Source: Haloterrigena gelatinilytica (GTDB lineage: Archaea > Halobacteriota > Halobacteria > Halobacteriales > Natrialbaceae). From it: a DNA stretch of 64,000 nt. The first letter of the stretch is position 1. Each line of letters opens with the position of its first letter. The notes beneath the pieces are model-generated. The model made no database searches, was not told the DNA's origin, and saw only the letters and a list, made by a program, of their open reading frames with translations. Positions 24,970 through 34,436 of the stretch are shown piece by piece. Location: positions 1,364,001 to 1,428,000 of the forward strand of contig NZ_JABUQZ010000001.1 of assembly GCF_013342145.1 (NCBI RefSeq). Reading direction: 5' to 3'. The position numbers were made by a program, and so were the translations under genes.

Positions 24970-26706
24970 ATGAACCGTCTGCACCCACTCAGCGCGGCCG
25001 CGTACGCCCTCCAGTACGGATTCCTCTGGCTGTCGGTCGCGTCGATCCTCACGCTCCTCCTCGGCGGGATCTTCGACGCGATCGAGTCGGCCTGGGTTCC
25101 CATCGCCGCGCCGGTGGGCCTCGTCGTCGGAGCGGCCTACGGAATCGCCTACTACTACCGGTTCGAGTACGGCATCACTCCGGACACGTTCGACGTCGCC
25201 TCGGGGGTGCTCGCCCGCCGATCGCGCGAAATCCCGTACGAACGCATCCAGAACGTCGACGTCCGACAGGGCGTCTTTCAACGACTGCTCGGCCTCGCCG
25301 TCGTCTCCATCGAGACCGCCGGCGGCGGCAGCACCGAGGCCGCGCTGAACTTCGTCAGCGAATCGGAGGCCACCCGGCTCCAACACCAGATCCGCACGCG
25401 AACCGCCGAGGTGAAAGACCGCCGGCGCGGGCGCGGACGGTCCGACGCGTCGGCGACCGACGAGCGGAGCCCTGCGACCGACGAGGCCTCGAGCGACGCC
25501 GAGGCCGAGCGGACGAACGCCGCGACCGACCTCGACGAACCGGCGCCCGACGCCGACGGACCGACGGCGGAACCCGAGTCGACGGACGATACGACAACGA
25601 GCGATTCGGAACCGGTCTCAGCCGGTCGCGACCGCGTCGCCGGACCCGACCCGCGGGGACCGCGTCGACAGCACCTGTTCGCACTCGAGGCGCGGGAACT
25701 CCTGCTCTACTCGTTTACGTCGTTCCGCCCCGCCGCCGTCGCGGCCCTGCTGGGGTTGTTCTTCCTCGCGACCGACCTCGCCATCGAACTGCTCGTGAGC
25801 GCCGCGCGGCCGTTCGGCGGTCCAGCGACGCTGGGCGAGGGGTCGACCGCCAGCTACGGAATCCTCACGGTGGTGTCGATCGTCAACGGCGTCGTCTCCG
25901 CGTACGTGCTGAGCGTCGTCTACACGTTCGCCGCCTACTACGACTTCCGACTCGGTCGGGCCGGCGGGGACTTCGTCTACGAGCGCGGGCTGCTCCAGCG
26001 CTACAGCGGCTCGATCCCCGTCGAGAAGGTGCAGTCGGTGACGGTGACCGCCAACCCGCTCCAGCGACTGATCGGATACGCCGGACTGTGGGTCGAAACG
26101 GCCGGCTACGGGCCCGAGAGCGACAGCGGGGGCAGCCAGTCGGCCGTGCCCCTGGCGGAACAGGGTCGCGTCCATCGGTTCACCGAGACGCTCACCGGCG
26201 TCGAATCGCCGCGGTTTAGAAGCCCGCCGACGACGGCGCTCCGACGGTATCTCGCCCGGTACGCAATCGTCGCAACGCTCGTCGTCGCGGCCGCGTTCGC
26301 CGTCGCGCAGTTTACCGCCCTCGAGCGCTGGTACGCCGCCGCCGTCGTCTTCGTCGCGGTCCCGCCCGCGGCCTTCCTGAAGTACGTCAACCTGGGCTAC
26401 TACGTCGGCGAGGACCACCTCGTCGTCCGACGGGGCTTCTGGAAGCGACGGACGACCGTGATCCCTTACTACCGGATCCAGACGGTCTCGACGCGGCGGT
26501 CGATCTTCCAGCGTCGCCTCGGGCTCGCGTCGCTGGTCGTCGACACGGCGAGTTCGCGCAGTTTCTACTGGACGTCGCCGACGATCTACGACGTCGACCT
26601 CGAGGACGCGCGCGACGTTCACGGCACCGGCCGAAAACGCCTCCAGACGGCCCTTCGCGAGCGCGCCCGAGCCGACGACAGCGGGCTGACGATCGACTTT
26701 ACGTGA
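24970..26706 (+). CDS. Triple PH-domain membrane protein, YdbT type (copy 1)
   Basis: A 578-residue protein with six membrane helices in three pairs, each followed by a bPH2 domain. Domain 1: FEYGITPDTFDVASGVLARR to SIETAGGGSTEA (about residues 65-130). Domain 2: DFVYERGLLQRYSGSIPVEK to GLWVETAGYG. Domain 3: DHLVVRRGFWKRRTTVIPYY to VVDTASSRS near the C-terminus. An acidic, low-complexity linker of about 80 residues separates domain 1 from the second helix pair. It probably forms a complex with the upstream YdbS-type protein. Function inferred only from family. Confidence 0.88.
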   Translation: MNRLHPLSAAAYALQYGFLWLSVASILTLLLGGIFDAIESAWVPIAAPVGLVVGAAYGIAYYYRFEYGITPDTFDVASGVLARRSREIPYERIQNVDVRQGVFQRLLGLAVVSIETAGGGSTEAALNFVSESEATRLQHQIRTRTAEVKDRRRGRGRSDASATDERSPATDEASSDAEAERTNAATDLDEPAPDADGPTAEPESTDDTTTSDSEPVSAGRDRVAGPDPRGPRRQHLFALEARELLLYSFTSFRPAAVAALLGLFFLATDLAIELLVSAARPFGGPATLGEGSTASYGILTVVSIVNGVVSAYVLSVVYTFAAYYDFRLGRAGGDFVYERGLLQRYSGSIPVEKVQSVTVTANPLQRLIGYAGLWVETAGYGPESDSGGSQSAVPLAEQGRVHRFTETLTGVESPRFRSPPTTALRRYLARYAIVATLVVAAAFAVAQFTALERWYAAAVVFVAVPPAAFLKYVNLGYYVGEDHLVVRRGFWKRRTTVIPYYRIQTVSTRRSIFQRRLGLASLVVDTASSRSFYWTSPTIYDVDLEDARDVHGTGRKRLQTALRERARADDSGLTIDFT

Positions 26707-26755
26707 GCCGCGACGATCCCGAGATTTTATTGAACAGCACTAACACTTTTCGGAT

Positions 26756-27217
26756 ATGGAAGCCCTCCATCCCCGCATCAGACTCTTCTGGATCGCGAAG
26801 GGAGCGATCGGCGCGATCGCTCTCGGCGTCGTGCTCGCGGCCGTCGATCAGTGGGTGACCGACGTTCCGACCGCCGCGATCGCCGCCGTCGTGCTCCTCG
26901 GCCTCGGCCTCGGAATCGCGTACGCGGTACAGCTCTACCGGGTCTGGCAGTACGAAGTCCAGTCCGACGCGCTCTACCTGGAACGGGGTGTCCTCACGTT
27001 CGTCGAGACCTCGGTGCCGTTCGTTCGCGTCCAGCACGTCGACACGCAGTTCGGGCCGATCGAGCGCGCCCTCGGGCTCTCGAGCGTGGTCGTCTACACG
27101 GCGGGCTCCCGGAACGCGGACGTCCGCATTCCGGGGCTGACCCCCGACCGAGCGCGCGACCTGCAGGATACGCTTCGCAAACTGGCCGTCGAAAGCGAGG
27201 CCGACGATGGCGTCTGA
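26756..27217 (+). CDS. PH domain-containing membrane protein, YdbS type (copy 2)
   Basis: A 153-residue paralogue of the protein at 24503-24964, with the same length and the same order of segments (MEALHPRIRLFWIAKGAIGA; VPFVRVQHVDTQFGPIERAL; SSVVVYTAGSRNADVRIPGL). Most differences are conservative. It lies 49 bp after the end of the first pair, and its stop overlaps the start of the next gene by 11 bp. The arrangement shows a tandem duplication of a two-gene unit, with both copies intact. Confidence 0.88.
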   Translation: MEALHPRIRLFWIAKGAIGAIALGVVLAAVDQWVTDVPTAAIAAVVLLGLGLGIAYAVQLYRVWQYEVQSDALYLERGVLTFVETSVPFVRVQHVDTQFGPIERALGLSSVVVYTAGSRNADVRIPGLTPDRARDLQDTLRKLAVESEADDGV

Positions 27218-28850
27218 GACGAACCGTCTCCACCCGCTCAGCGGGGCGATGATGGCCGTTCGGCGGGGCGTCACCGGACTCTCGATTCCCGTGTTCCTCA
27301 CGGGAATCGTCCCGACCGCCCTCGGCATCGACGCCGACTTGGCCGTCGACCTCCTGTTCGTCCTCGCTCCGCTCGGCTTCGTCGTCGGCGTCGGCTACGG
27401 CCTCGCGTACTACTACCGCTTTACGTACGCGCTCACGGCGGACACGTTCGACGTGACGTCGGGAGTATTCTCCCGGCGCGCCCGCGAGATTCCGTACCGC
27501 CGCGTCCAGAACGTCGACGTCTCGCAGGGGATCGTCCAGCGACTGCTCGGCCTCGCCGCCGTCTCGATCGAGACCGCCGGCGGCGGCAGCACCGAGGCGA
27601 CGCTGCGGTTCGTGAGCAGCGACGAGGCCGATCGCGTCCGCTCGGAAATCCGACGGCGAACGGCCGCGCTCGACGACGCGAGCGACGCGGCCGAGGGGTC
27701 CGCGGCGCCCGATTCGGTCTCCGAGACCGCCGACGAGGACGTCGTAGAGCCCCAGCGCGACAATGACGCCGCTCGAGGCGATCGATCGACGACGCTCCTG
27801 TTCGAACTGGAGGTCGGCGAACTGCTGGTCTACGCCGCGACGGCGTTTCGGTGGGGCGCCGCTGTCTTCCCGATTCTGCTGGTGACCCTGTTTCTGGACG
27901 CCGATTCGGGTGCGGGCTTCGTTCCCGACTTCGTCTTCGAGACCGCCCGGGCGGTCGGCGGTCCCGAATCGATCGACGGGGCCCCGGTCAACGCGCTCCT
28001 CATTCTGGCCGCGGTCGCCGCGCTGCAGTGGTTCGTCGCCACGTACGTCGCCAGCGCGCTCTACACGATCGTGAACTACTACGGGTTCCGGCTCGGCCGG
28101 CAGGGGAACGATCTGCTCTACGAGCGCGGGCTGCTCCAGCGCTACAGCGGCTCGATCCCGACCGACAAGATTCAGTCGGTGACGGTGACCGACAACCCGC
28201 TCCAGCGGCTGGTCGGCTACGCCGGCCTCTGGGTCGAGACCGCCGGCTACGGACCGGAGAGCGCCGGCGGGAATCAGTCGGCCGTTCCGATGGCCGCCGA
28301 ATCGCGGATCTATCGCTTCGCGACGGCGCTGACCGGCGTCGACCGCCCCGACTTTCGCGGCGCGTCGCCGCTTGCCCGACGTCGGTACCTCGTGCGCTAC
28401 TCGCTGCTGGCCGTCGGCGTCGTCGCCCTCGCCTTCGGAGCCAGTCGAGTGACGGGCCTCGAGCGCTGGTATCTCGCCGCGGTCGCCGTCGCGGCGGCGC
28501 CGCCCGCCGCGCACCTGAAGTACGTCAACATCGGCTATCACGTCGGGGACGATCACATCGTGATCCGGCGCGGGTTCTGGCGACGGCGGACGACGGTTAT
28601 TCCCTATTACCGCGTGCAAACGATCTCGACGCGGCGGTCGATCTTCCAGCGCCGCCTCGGACTCGCGTCGCTGGTCGTCGATACGGCCAGCTCCCAGACG
28701 TTCTCCTGGTCGGAACCGACGATCGAGGACATCGATCTCGAGACGGCGCGGACGCTCCACGAAACCTGCGGCGAGCGACTGCAGACGGCCTTGCGCGAGC
28801 GTGCCGGAGACGACGTCGGGCTCTCGGTGGAGCCCGGCGACCGATCGTGA
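27207..28850 (+). CDS. Triple PH-domain membrane protein, YdbT type (copy 2)
   Basis: A 547-residue paralogue of the protein at 24970-26706, with the same three helix-pair/bPH2 units (TYALTADTFDVTSGVFSRRA; DLLYERGLLQRYSGSIPTDK; DHIVIRRGFWRRRTTVIPYY). The linker after domain 1 is shorter and diverged, whereas the PH domains are strongly conserved. Overlap with the upstream small gene by 11 bp indicates coupled translation. Retention of both pairs suggests division of labour, not recent accident. Confidence 0.88.
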   Translation: MASETNRLHPLSGAMMAVRRGVTGLSIPVFLTGIVPTALGIDADLAVDLLFVLAPLGFVVGVGYGLAYYYRFTYALTADTFDVTSGVFSRRAREIPYRRVQNVDVSQGIVQRLLGLAAVSIETAGGGSTEATLRFVSSDEADRVRSEIRRRTAALDDASDAAEGSAAPDSVSETADEDVVEPQRDNDAARGDRSTTLLFELEVGELLVYAATAFRWGAAVFPILLVTLFLDADSGAGFVPDFVFETARAVGGPESIDGAPVNALLILAAVAALQWFVATYVASALYTIVNYYGFRLGRQGNDLLYERGLLQRYSGSIPTDKIQSVTVTDNPLQRLVGYAGLWVETAGYGPESAGGNQSAVPMAAESRIYRFATALTGVDRPDFRGASPLARRRYLVRYSLLAVGVVALAFGASRVTGLERWYLAAVAVAAAPPAAHLKYVNIGYHVGDDHIVIRRGFWRRRTTVIPYYRVQTISTRRSIFQRRLGLASLVVDTASSQTFSWSEPTIEDIDLETARTLHETCGERLQTALRERAGDDVGLSVEPGDRS

Positions 28851-29001
28851 GTCCCCGCGCCGACACCGCGTTCGAGTCGGCGGCCGACGTCGCTGCGGTG
28901 CCGCGTGAGATCACGACGTTTTTGCCCCGACCGTTCGACTCGCAGAGTATGGCTTCAGCCGGCATCGACCGAGCAATCGCGGAGCGCAACCGGGGGCGGT
29001 C

Positions 29002-29709
29002 ATGATCAGCGACGCGCTTCGGTACCCGGTCAGCGACGCCCTCGGACGAGCGGCGCTGCTCAGGTGCGGCGTCAGCGTCGTCGCGCTCGCGGTCGGGGTG
29101 CGGTACGCGGTCGCGGTCGCGCCGTCGGTCGTCGCGCTCGTTCCCGCGGCCGTCGCGTTCGTCGGCGCCGTCGTCCTCTTCGGCACGGCGGCCGTCATCC
29201 TCGGATCGGACGACCGACGACCGTTGCCGTCCGTTCGGGCGGTCGTCCGCCCCGGCCTCGAGGCGCTCGCCTTGTCGGTCGTCGTCCTCGTCCCGGCGAT
29301 CGCCCTGCTGACGCGATCGCTGATCGAGACGCCGGCGGCGCTCGCACAAGAGAACGGCGCGGGGCTGGGACTGTTCTCGCTCGTCTCCTCGACGATCGCG
29401 ATCTTCTTCTTCGTCGCGTGTGCGTACGCGTATCCGGCCGCCGTGGCCGCGAGCGTCTCGACCGGACGACTGCGCGCGGCCGCCGAGGCGGAGACGGTAC
29501 TGCCCGCGTTGACCGATCCGACGTACTTCCTGCGGTGGACCGTCGGATTTTCGTTCGTCGTGGTCGCGGCGTGGCTCGTCGCGATAGCCGTCAGTCGTGG
29601 CGACGTGCTGGGGTTGCTCGCCGCGGGGGTCGCCGCCTACGCCGTCGTCGCGGGCGCCCGCGCCGTCGGCGTCGGCTACGCTCGAGCGTCGGGCGGCGGG
29701 CCGAGATAG
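29002..29709 (+). CDS. Multispanning membrane protein, DUF4013-like
   Basis: A 235-residue protein with about five helices. The opening MISDALRYPVSDALGRAALL resembles the start of DUF4013 membrane proteins, and the helices are Val/Ala-rich. There are no catalytic residues to point to. It follows the PH-domain cluster by 151 bp in the same direction; a 16-codon open frame (28948-28998) ends inside that gap and overlaps the start by a TGATCA context, but is too short to defend as a gene. Confidence 0.6.
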   Translation: MISDALRYPVSDALGRAALLRCGVSVVALAVGVRYAVAVAPSVVALVPAAVAFVGAVVLFGTAAVILGSDDRRPLPSVRAVVRPGLEALALSVVVLVPAIALLTRSLIETPAALAQENGAGLGLFSLVSSTIAIFFFVACAYAYPAAVAASVSTGRLRAAAEAETVLPALTDPTYFLRWTVGFSFVVVAAWLVAIAVSRGDVLGLLAAGVAAYAVVAGARAVGVGYARASGGGPR

Positions 29710-29793
29710 GAACGGCCGATCGAACGTCGAGCCGTCTCGAGAGAAGGAGTCGCTATCACCGGTCTCGAGAACCGGCGGGTCGATCGTCGTCGA

Positions 29794-30966
29794 TCAGATG
29801 TTCGGCGCTCGAGGCTCGCTGCTCTCGACGCGGCGGTTGTGGAGCGCCTCGTTGGTTTTCCCGTCGAAGACGTGAATCGCGTCCTCGGGGATGTGTGCGA
29901 CCACGCTGTCGCCGGCTTCGATCCGGCTCATCCCGTCGATCGTCACGATGGCCGTCTCGCTTCCGTCCTCGCCGAGATCGAGGTAGACGATGTTCTCGTC
30001 GCCGGTCGGTTCGACGACGGTGACCGTCGCGGGGACGGTGTGGCCGTCCGCGCGCCGAGGGTTGCCGTCGCTGTGTTGGATGTCGATATCCTCCGGCCGC
30101 ACGCCGAGGACGAGATCGCTCCGGTCGCCGATCGCCGTCGCGATGTCGTCCGAGACGGCGTACTCGAGGTTCCCGCCGACGAGAACGGCTCCGTCGCCGT
30201 CCGCGTCGCGGCGCGTGACGTCGAAGAAGTTCATCGCCGGCTCGCCGATGAAGTCCGCCACGAACGCGTTCGCTGGTTCGTGGTAGCACTCGAGGGGCGT
30301 GCCGACCTGCTGCAGTTCGCCGTCGTTGAGGATGGCGATCCGGTCGCCCATCGTCATCGCTTCCGTCTGGTCGTGCGTGACGTAGACCGTCGTCGTCTCG
30401 AGTTGCTCCTGGAGCTGCTGGAGCTCGGTCCGCATCTGCGCGCGGAGCTTGGCGTCTAAGTTCGAGAGGGGTTCGTCCATCAGGAAGACGGCCGGCTCCC
30501 GGACGATCGCGCGGCCGAGCGCGACCCGCTGTTGCTGGCCGCCGGAGAGCTCTTCGGGCTTCCGGTCCAGCAGGGGATCGATCCCCATCATCTTGGCGGT
30601 CTCTTCGACTCGGGTGGCGATCTCGTCGTCCGAGAGGTCGGTGGACTCCTCGAGTCCGAACGCCATGTTCTCCCGCACGGTCATGTGCGGGTACAGCGCG
30701 TAGGACTGGAACACCATCGCGATGTTTCGCTCCTTCGCCGGCAAGTCGTTGATCACCCGGTCGTCGAGGCGAATCTCGCCGTCCGTGATCGACTCGAGTC
30801 CCGCGATCATTCGCAGCGTCGTCGACTTGCCACAGCCCGAGGGGCCGACGAGGACGAGGAACTCCCCGTCCTCGATGTCGATCGATACGTCGTTGACGGC
30901 GACGATCTCGTTGCCGTCGTCTTCCGTGAATACTTTTCGTACGTCGTCGAGTTGGGTTTCTGCCAT
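29794..30966 (-). CDS. Sugar ABC transporter ATPase, MalK/UgpC/MsmX type
   Basis: A 390-residue protein. The ATPase domain has Walker A GPSGCGKSTT, signature LSGGQQQRVALGRAIVRE, Walker B VFLMDEPLSNLD and switch His in VYVTHDQTEAM. The C-terminal about 150 residues form the OB-fold (TOBE) regulatory domain (FIGEPAMNFFDVT, LGVRPEDIDI), as in carbohydrate and polyol importers. It is the last gene of a four-gene operon, 40 bp after the second permease. The sugar is not deducible. Confidence 0.93.
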   Translation of the reverse strand: MAETQLDDVRKVFTEDDGNEIVAVNDVSIDIEDGEFLVLVGPSGCGKSTTLRMIAGLESITDGEIRLDDRVINDLPAKERNIAMVFQSYALYPHMTVRENMAFGLEESTDLSDDEIATRVEETAKMMGIDPLLDRKPEELSGGQQQRVALGRAIVREPAVFLMDEPLSNLDAKLRAQMRTELQQLQEQLETTTVYVTHDQTEAMTMGDRIAILNDGELQQVGTPLECYHEPANAFVADFIGEPAMNFFDVTRRDADGDGAVLVGGNLEYAVSDDIATAIGDRSDLVLGVRPEDIDIQHSDGNPRRADGHTVPATVTVVEPTGDENIVYLDLGEDGSETAIVTIDGMSRIEAGDSVVAHIPEDAIHVFDGKTNEALHNRRVESSEPRAPNI

Positions 30967-31006
30967 CGTCAGAGCCTCCGGTTTCGTACCAGTAGTCGTC
31001 GGTCGG

Positions 31007-31936
31007 TCATGTCTGTACCCCCTCCGCGAACTTGTCGGCGAACAGCACGTAGACGAGCAGCGTGGGGAGCGCCGTGATGAACGCGCCCGCCATCCGAAGC
31101 GGGTAGTCCGTTCCCTCGAGCGACTGGCCGAGCCCGGACAGGATGAGGGTCGCGGACGCGGCCGGGTCGTTGGTGCTCCCGATGATCGTCAGCGAGAACA
31201 GGAACTCGTTCCAGATCTGGGTGAACTGGAAGATGAACACGACCGCGAACATCGGGATCGACAGCGGGAGGACGATCCGTTGGTAGACCCGCCAGATCGA
31301 CGCGCCGTCGAGTCGCGCGGCCTCGATCATCTCCTCGGACATCGTCTTGTACTGCGACCGGAACAGCAGCGTCACGATCGGAATCCCGTAGGCCGTGTGC
31401 GTGATGATCAACTCGAGGATCGTCGCGTAGTGCGGCTCGAGCAGCGGGAGGCCCCACAGGAACGAGAGCCGCGTGCCCAGTTGCATGTACTGGCTCCAGA
31501 ACTGGAAGAGCGGGACGATCACCGCCTGATACGGGACGAAGATGCCCGCGATGAACAGCGACAGCACGGCGATCTGCCCTCGCCAGTCGACGAGCGTCAG
31601 CCCGTAGGCGGCCATGCTGCCCAAGATCGCACACAGGATCGTCGAGGGGATGGTGAACAGCATGCTGTTGACCATCCCGGGCGCGAGGAAATCGAACGCG
31701 ACCTGCCACTTCTCGAACGTGATCCAGCTTCCGGTAGTGGGCGGAAGGAAGGGCATGGTATTATCGAGTCCCGCCGACGTTTTGATCGACGTCACGAGTC
31801 CGGACTCGATCGGGATCAGGTAGAACCCGACGAGGCCGGCCAGCGTCGCGTACAGCCCGATCTGGCCGATCGAAATCCCGCCGGTCTCGTGGTCTGTCGA
31901 CGTCGCCTGCTCGGTGGTGACTGATTGTTCGCTCAT
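31007..31936 (-). CDS. Sugar ABC transporter permease, MalG type
   Basis: A 309-residue permease with six helices. The EAA loop reads MSEEMIEAARLDGASIWRVY (about residues 195-214), the coupling site to the ATPase. The N-terminal about 25 residues are polar (MSEQSVTTEQATSTDHETGG). The ATG at 31936 overlaps the preceding permease stop by 4 bp, so translation is coupled and the two form the membrane heterodimer. Confidence 0.93.
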   Translation of the reverse strand: MSEQSVTTEQATSTDHETGGISIGQIGLYATLAGLVGFYLIPIESGLVTSIKTSAGLDNTMPFLPPTTGSWITFEKWQVAFDFLAPGMVNSMLFTIPSTILCAILGSMAAYGLTLVDWRGQIAVLSLFIAGIFVPYQAVIVPLFQFWSQYMQLGTRLSFLWGLPLLEPHYATILELIITHTAYGIPIVTLLFRSQYKTMSEEMIEAARLDGASIWRVYQRIVLPLSIPMFAVVFIFQFTQIWNEFLFSLTIIGSTNDPAASATLILSGLGQSLEGTDYPLRMAGAFITALPTLLVYVLFADKFAEGVQT

Positions 31937-32943
31937 AGGTTCCCCCGCTTGTATTGATTGTACAGGTACGGCGCGATGACCGCCAGCGACAGCACGAACA
32001 ACATGAGCGCGATCGACGATCCGTACGCCCACTCTGCTCGACCGAACGACTCGCGGACCATCTTGGTCGCCAGAATGTCGGCCCCGCGGCGAGGTCGGTA
32101 ACCGTCGAAGGTCGCGTACAGGAAGTCGAAGGCCTTCAGCGCGAACAGCACTAACACGACGGATGCGCTGACCGTCGCCGGCCGTAACTGCGGAACGATT
32201 ACGCGCCAGTACATCCGAAGCGTGCTCGCTCCGTCGACTCGTGCGGCCTCGTACTGGTCGTTCGGGATCGACCGGAGCGCTGCGAGGTAGATGATCATCG
32301 TGTACCCGCTGAACTGCCAGACGAGCGCGAAGATCACCGCTCCCAACACGAGTTTGGGACTCCCGAGCCAGCGATAGGGGCCGAGGCCGAAGAGCCCGAT
32401 GAACTGGTTGACGATGCCGTTGTTCACGTTGTACATCCACCGCCAGAACTGGGCCGTGACGATGAACGAGAGGGCGAACGGCAGGAGGTAGATCGTTCGA
32501 AACGACCTGCTGAACCGGATCTCACGGTCGAGCAGCAGCGCGAGGAGCAGGCCGACGACCAGACACACGAGCGTGAATCCCACGAGCAGGACGAACGTGT
32601 TTCGCGTCGCCGCCCACATCCCCGGATCGTCCAGCATCGCCCGGTAGTTGTGCAGCCCGAGGTTGCTGTAGTCCGGATCGCCGAATCCGGAGTACTCCGT
32701 CAGCGAGAGCAGGAGGTTCCAACCGATGGCGGCGTAGACGAAAAAGCCCATCAGCAGGAACGGCGGCAGCCAGAACGGCGACGACTGCACGATATCGCTG
32801 TCGAGCCAGCGTCGAAGTGTCGAGCGCTCCTCGCTCGTCCCCCCGTCAGTCACGACGCGTCGCTCGCGACTCGTCCGTTCGCTTTCGGAGTCCTCGACCC
32901 GGGTACGCCGGACGCTACGCAGTAATGCTAAAAAACGTTTCAT
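31933..32943 (-). CDS. Sugar ABC transporter permease, MalF type
   Basis: A 336-residue permease with six helices. The EAA loop is IPNDQYEAARVDGASTLRMY. The extended charged N-terminus (about 50 residues, Arg/Glu-rich) precedes the first helix (FWLPPFLLMGFFVYAAIGWN). It lies 14 bp downstream of the binding-protein gene and overlaps the MalG-type gene. Confidence 0.93.
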   Translation of the reverse strand: MKRFLALLRSVRRTRVEDSESERTSRERRVVTDGGTSEERSTLRRWLDSDIVQSSPFWLPPFLLMGFFVYAAIGWNLLLSLTEYSGFGDPDYSNLGLHNYRAMLDDPGMWAATRNTFVLLVGFTLVCLVVGLLLALLLDREIRFSRSFRTIYLLPFALSFIVTAQFWRWMYNVNNGIVNQFIGLFGLGPYRWLGSPKLVLGAVIFALVWQFSGYTMIIYLAALRSIPNDQYEAARVDGASTLRMYWRVIVPQLRPATVSASVVLVLFALKAFDFLYATFDGYRPRRGADILATKMVRESFGRAEWAYGSSIALMLFVLSLAVIAPYLYNQYKRGNL

Positions 32944-32957
32944 GTTTGTGGGACGAG

Positions 32958-34226
32958 TTAGACGGAGTCCATGAACCCGCTCGTTGCACCGTCGACGTCA
33001 TAGGGGTCCGCGAAGTTGTTGTTGAGGACGCCCTCGAGGTCGTCCTGGGTGGTCGGATTCACGGCGAGACCGTGTGCGAGCGTCGGCGGCTTCTCCGACA
33101 CGTTATCGAAGTCGTCGATCGTGTCCGTGAGGTAGGCGTTGAACTCGTCGGTAGGCACGTCCGTCAGCGTCGGAATCGATCCCTTGTACTGGTTGAACGC
33201 GACCTGCGCTTCTTCGGACCCGACGAACTGGAGCCAGGTCGCGGTATCGTCCGGCGTCGGATTGTCGCTCGGGTAGATGAACGAGTCGATGTGGAGGGTG
33301 TAGTAGTCCTCCGTCCCGGGGTACTGGATCGCGTCCCAGTCGGTGCCGTACTCGAGGTCGCGGTCGTCCGCGATGTATGCGCCGGCGGCCCAGTTGCCCT
33401 GGTGGATGAACGCGGCGTCGCCGCTCATGATGTCCTGGTTGACCTCGGTGAAGTCGACGGAGGCCGCGTCGTTGTTGATGTAACCGAGGATCTCTTCGAG
33501 CTTCTCGAAGGTGTCGCGGACGGCGCTCTCGTCGCCGTTGCCTTCGATGAAGTTCATGTAGGCCTCGTAGCCGTGTTCGCCGAGCATCGTCTGGGCCCAC
33601 GTCTGGAGGATACACCACGGCTCGAGCGAGAACGCGAACGGCGTCGCGTCGGTCTCCGACTCCACGGCGTCCAGCGCGTCGATCAGCGCGTCGGCGCTGT
33701 CGATCGAACTCGGATCGACGCCGGCGCTCTCGAGGACCTCGACGTTGTAAAAGAGGTCGTTCAGGCGGTGGGAGCCGAGCGGAACCGCCGAGAAGCCGCC
33801 GTTGTGCTGGCAGAGTTCGACCGCTTCCTCGACGTGGGCGTCCTTCAGGTCGGCCTCGTCCCACACCTCCGACTCGATGTCGCCGACCGCATCTCCGTAC
33901 AGTTCGAGGTTCGCGCCGGGCCATCCGGCGAACGAACTCGGCGGATCGTTCCCCTGGAGTCGGTTACGAACCGTGTTGTCGAGGTTTTCGTTGCCGCCGC
34001 CGCCGATCGGGTTCTCGTCGTAGTCGACGTCCGAGTGCTCTTCCTCGAACGCCGAGAAGAGCGCGTCAGCGGCCTCTTTCCCGTCGCCGCCGGTCCATCC
34101 GTGAAGGACTTCGAGCGTACTGCCGCCACCGCCGGTACAGCCCGCGAGGGCGGTTACACTCGCCGTTCCTGCTATACCCGCACCCTTGAGAATCGTTCGA
34201 CGTGATAGGTTGTTACCGTCGGCCAC
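32958..34226 (-). CDS. Extracellular solute-binding protein, sugar ABC importer, Tat lipoprotein
   Basis: A 422-residue binding protein with a GTG start. The Tat/lipoprotein signal is SRRTILKGAGIAGTASVTAL with the lipobox Cys in LAGC at about residue 29, then a Gly spacer. The mature part is a MalE-like family 1 binding protein (LEVLHGWTGGDGKEAADALF, FAGWPGANLELYGDAVGDIE, AAFIHQGNWAAGAYIADDRD). It is the first gene of the operon; an AT-rich promoter with direct repeats lies directly upstream. Confidence 0.92.
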   Translation of the reverse strand: MADGNNLSRRTILKGAGIAGTASVTALAGCTGGGGSTLEVLHGWTGGDGKEAADALFSAFEEEHSDVDYDENPIGGGGNENLDNTVRNRLQGNDPPSSFAGWPGANLELYGDAVGDIESEVWDEADLKDAHVEEAVELCQHNGGFSAVPLGSHRLNDLFYNVEVLESAGVDPSSIDSADALIDALDAVESETDATPFAFSLEPWCILQTWAQTMLGEHGYEAYMNFIEGNGDESAVRDTFEKLEEILGYINNDAASVDFTEVNQDIMSGDAAFIHQGNWAAGAYIADDRDLEYGTDWDAIQYPGTEDYYTLHIDSFIYPSDNPTPDDTATWLQFVGSEEAQVAFNQYKGSIPTLTDVPTDEFNAYLTDTIDDFDNVSEKPPTLAHGLAVNPTTQDDLEGVLNNNFADPYDVDGATSGFMDSV

Positions 34227-34237
34227 AGTGAATCACA

Positions 34238-34282
34238 CATAATTAATAGTCCATACCCCCCTTAATAGTTTCCATAATTAAT
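34238..34282 (-). promoter_or_regulatory. AT-rich promoter with direct repeats upstream of the sugar importer operon
   Basis: CATAATTAAT occurs at 34238-34247 and again at 34273-34282, and TTAATAGT at 34243-34250 and 34262-34269, in DNA far more AT-rich than its surroundings. The units are half-palindromic (ATTAAT). Together they hold the operon's TATA element and probably an operator for a sugar-responsive regulator. Confidence 0.5.
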
Positions 34283-34436
34283 TACATTCTGAGTGAATCT
34301 GCTAAGCCGGCTGACGAATACCTTGCGGGCTGGCGATACCACGCTCAGATAGGGCGATCCGATCCCCCGGTATTCAGCACCGTGTCTCGGACGTATACCG
34401 GTGGATTTTACGCACCCGCCGGTCAACCCTCCGCAC

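Noticed and set aside
28948-28998. A 16-codon frame before the DUF4013-like gene
   Set aside because: Too short to support without expression data, although it overlaps the next start.
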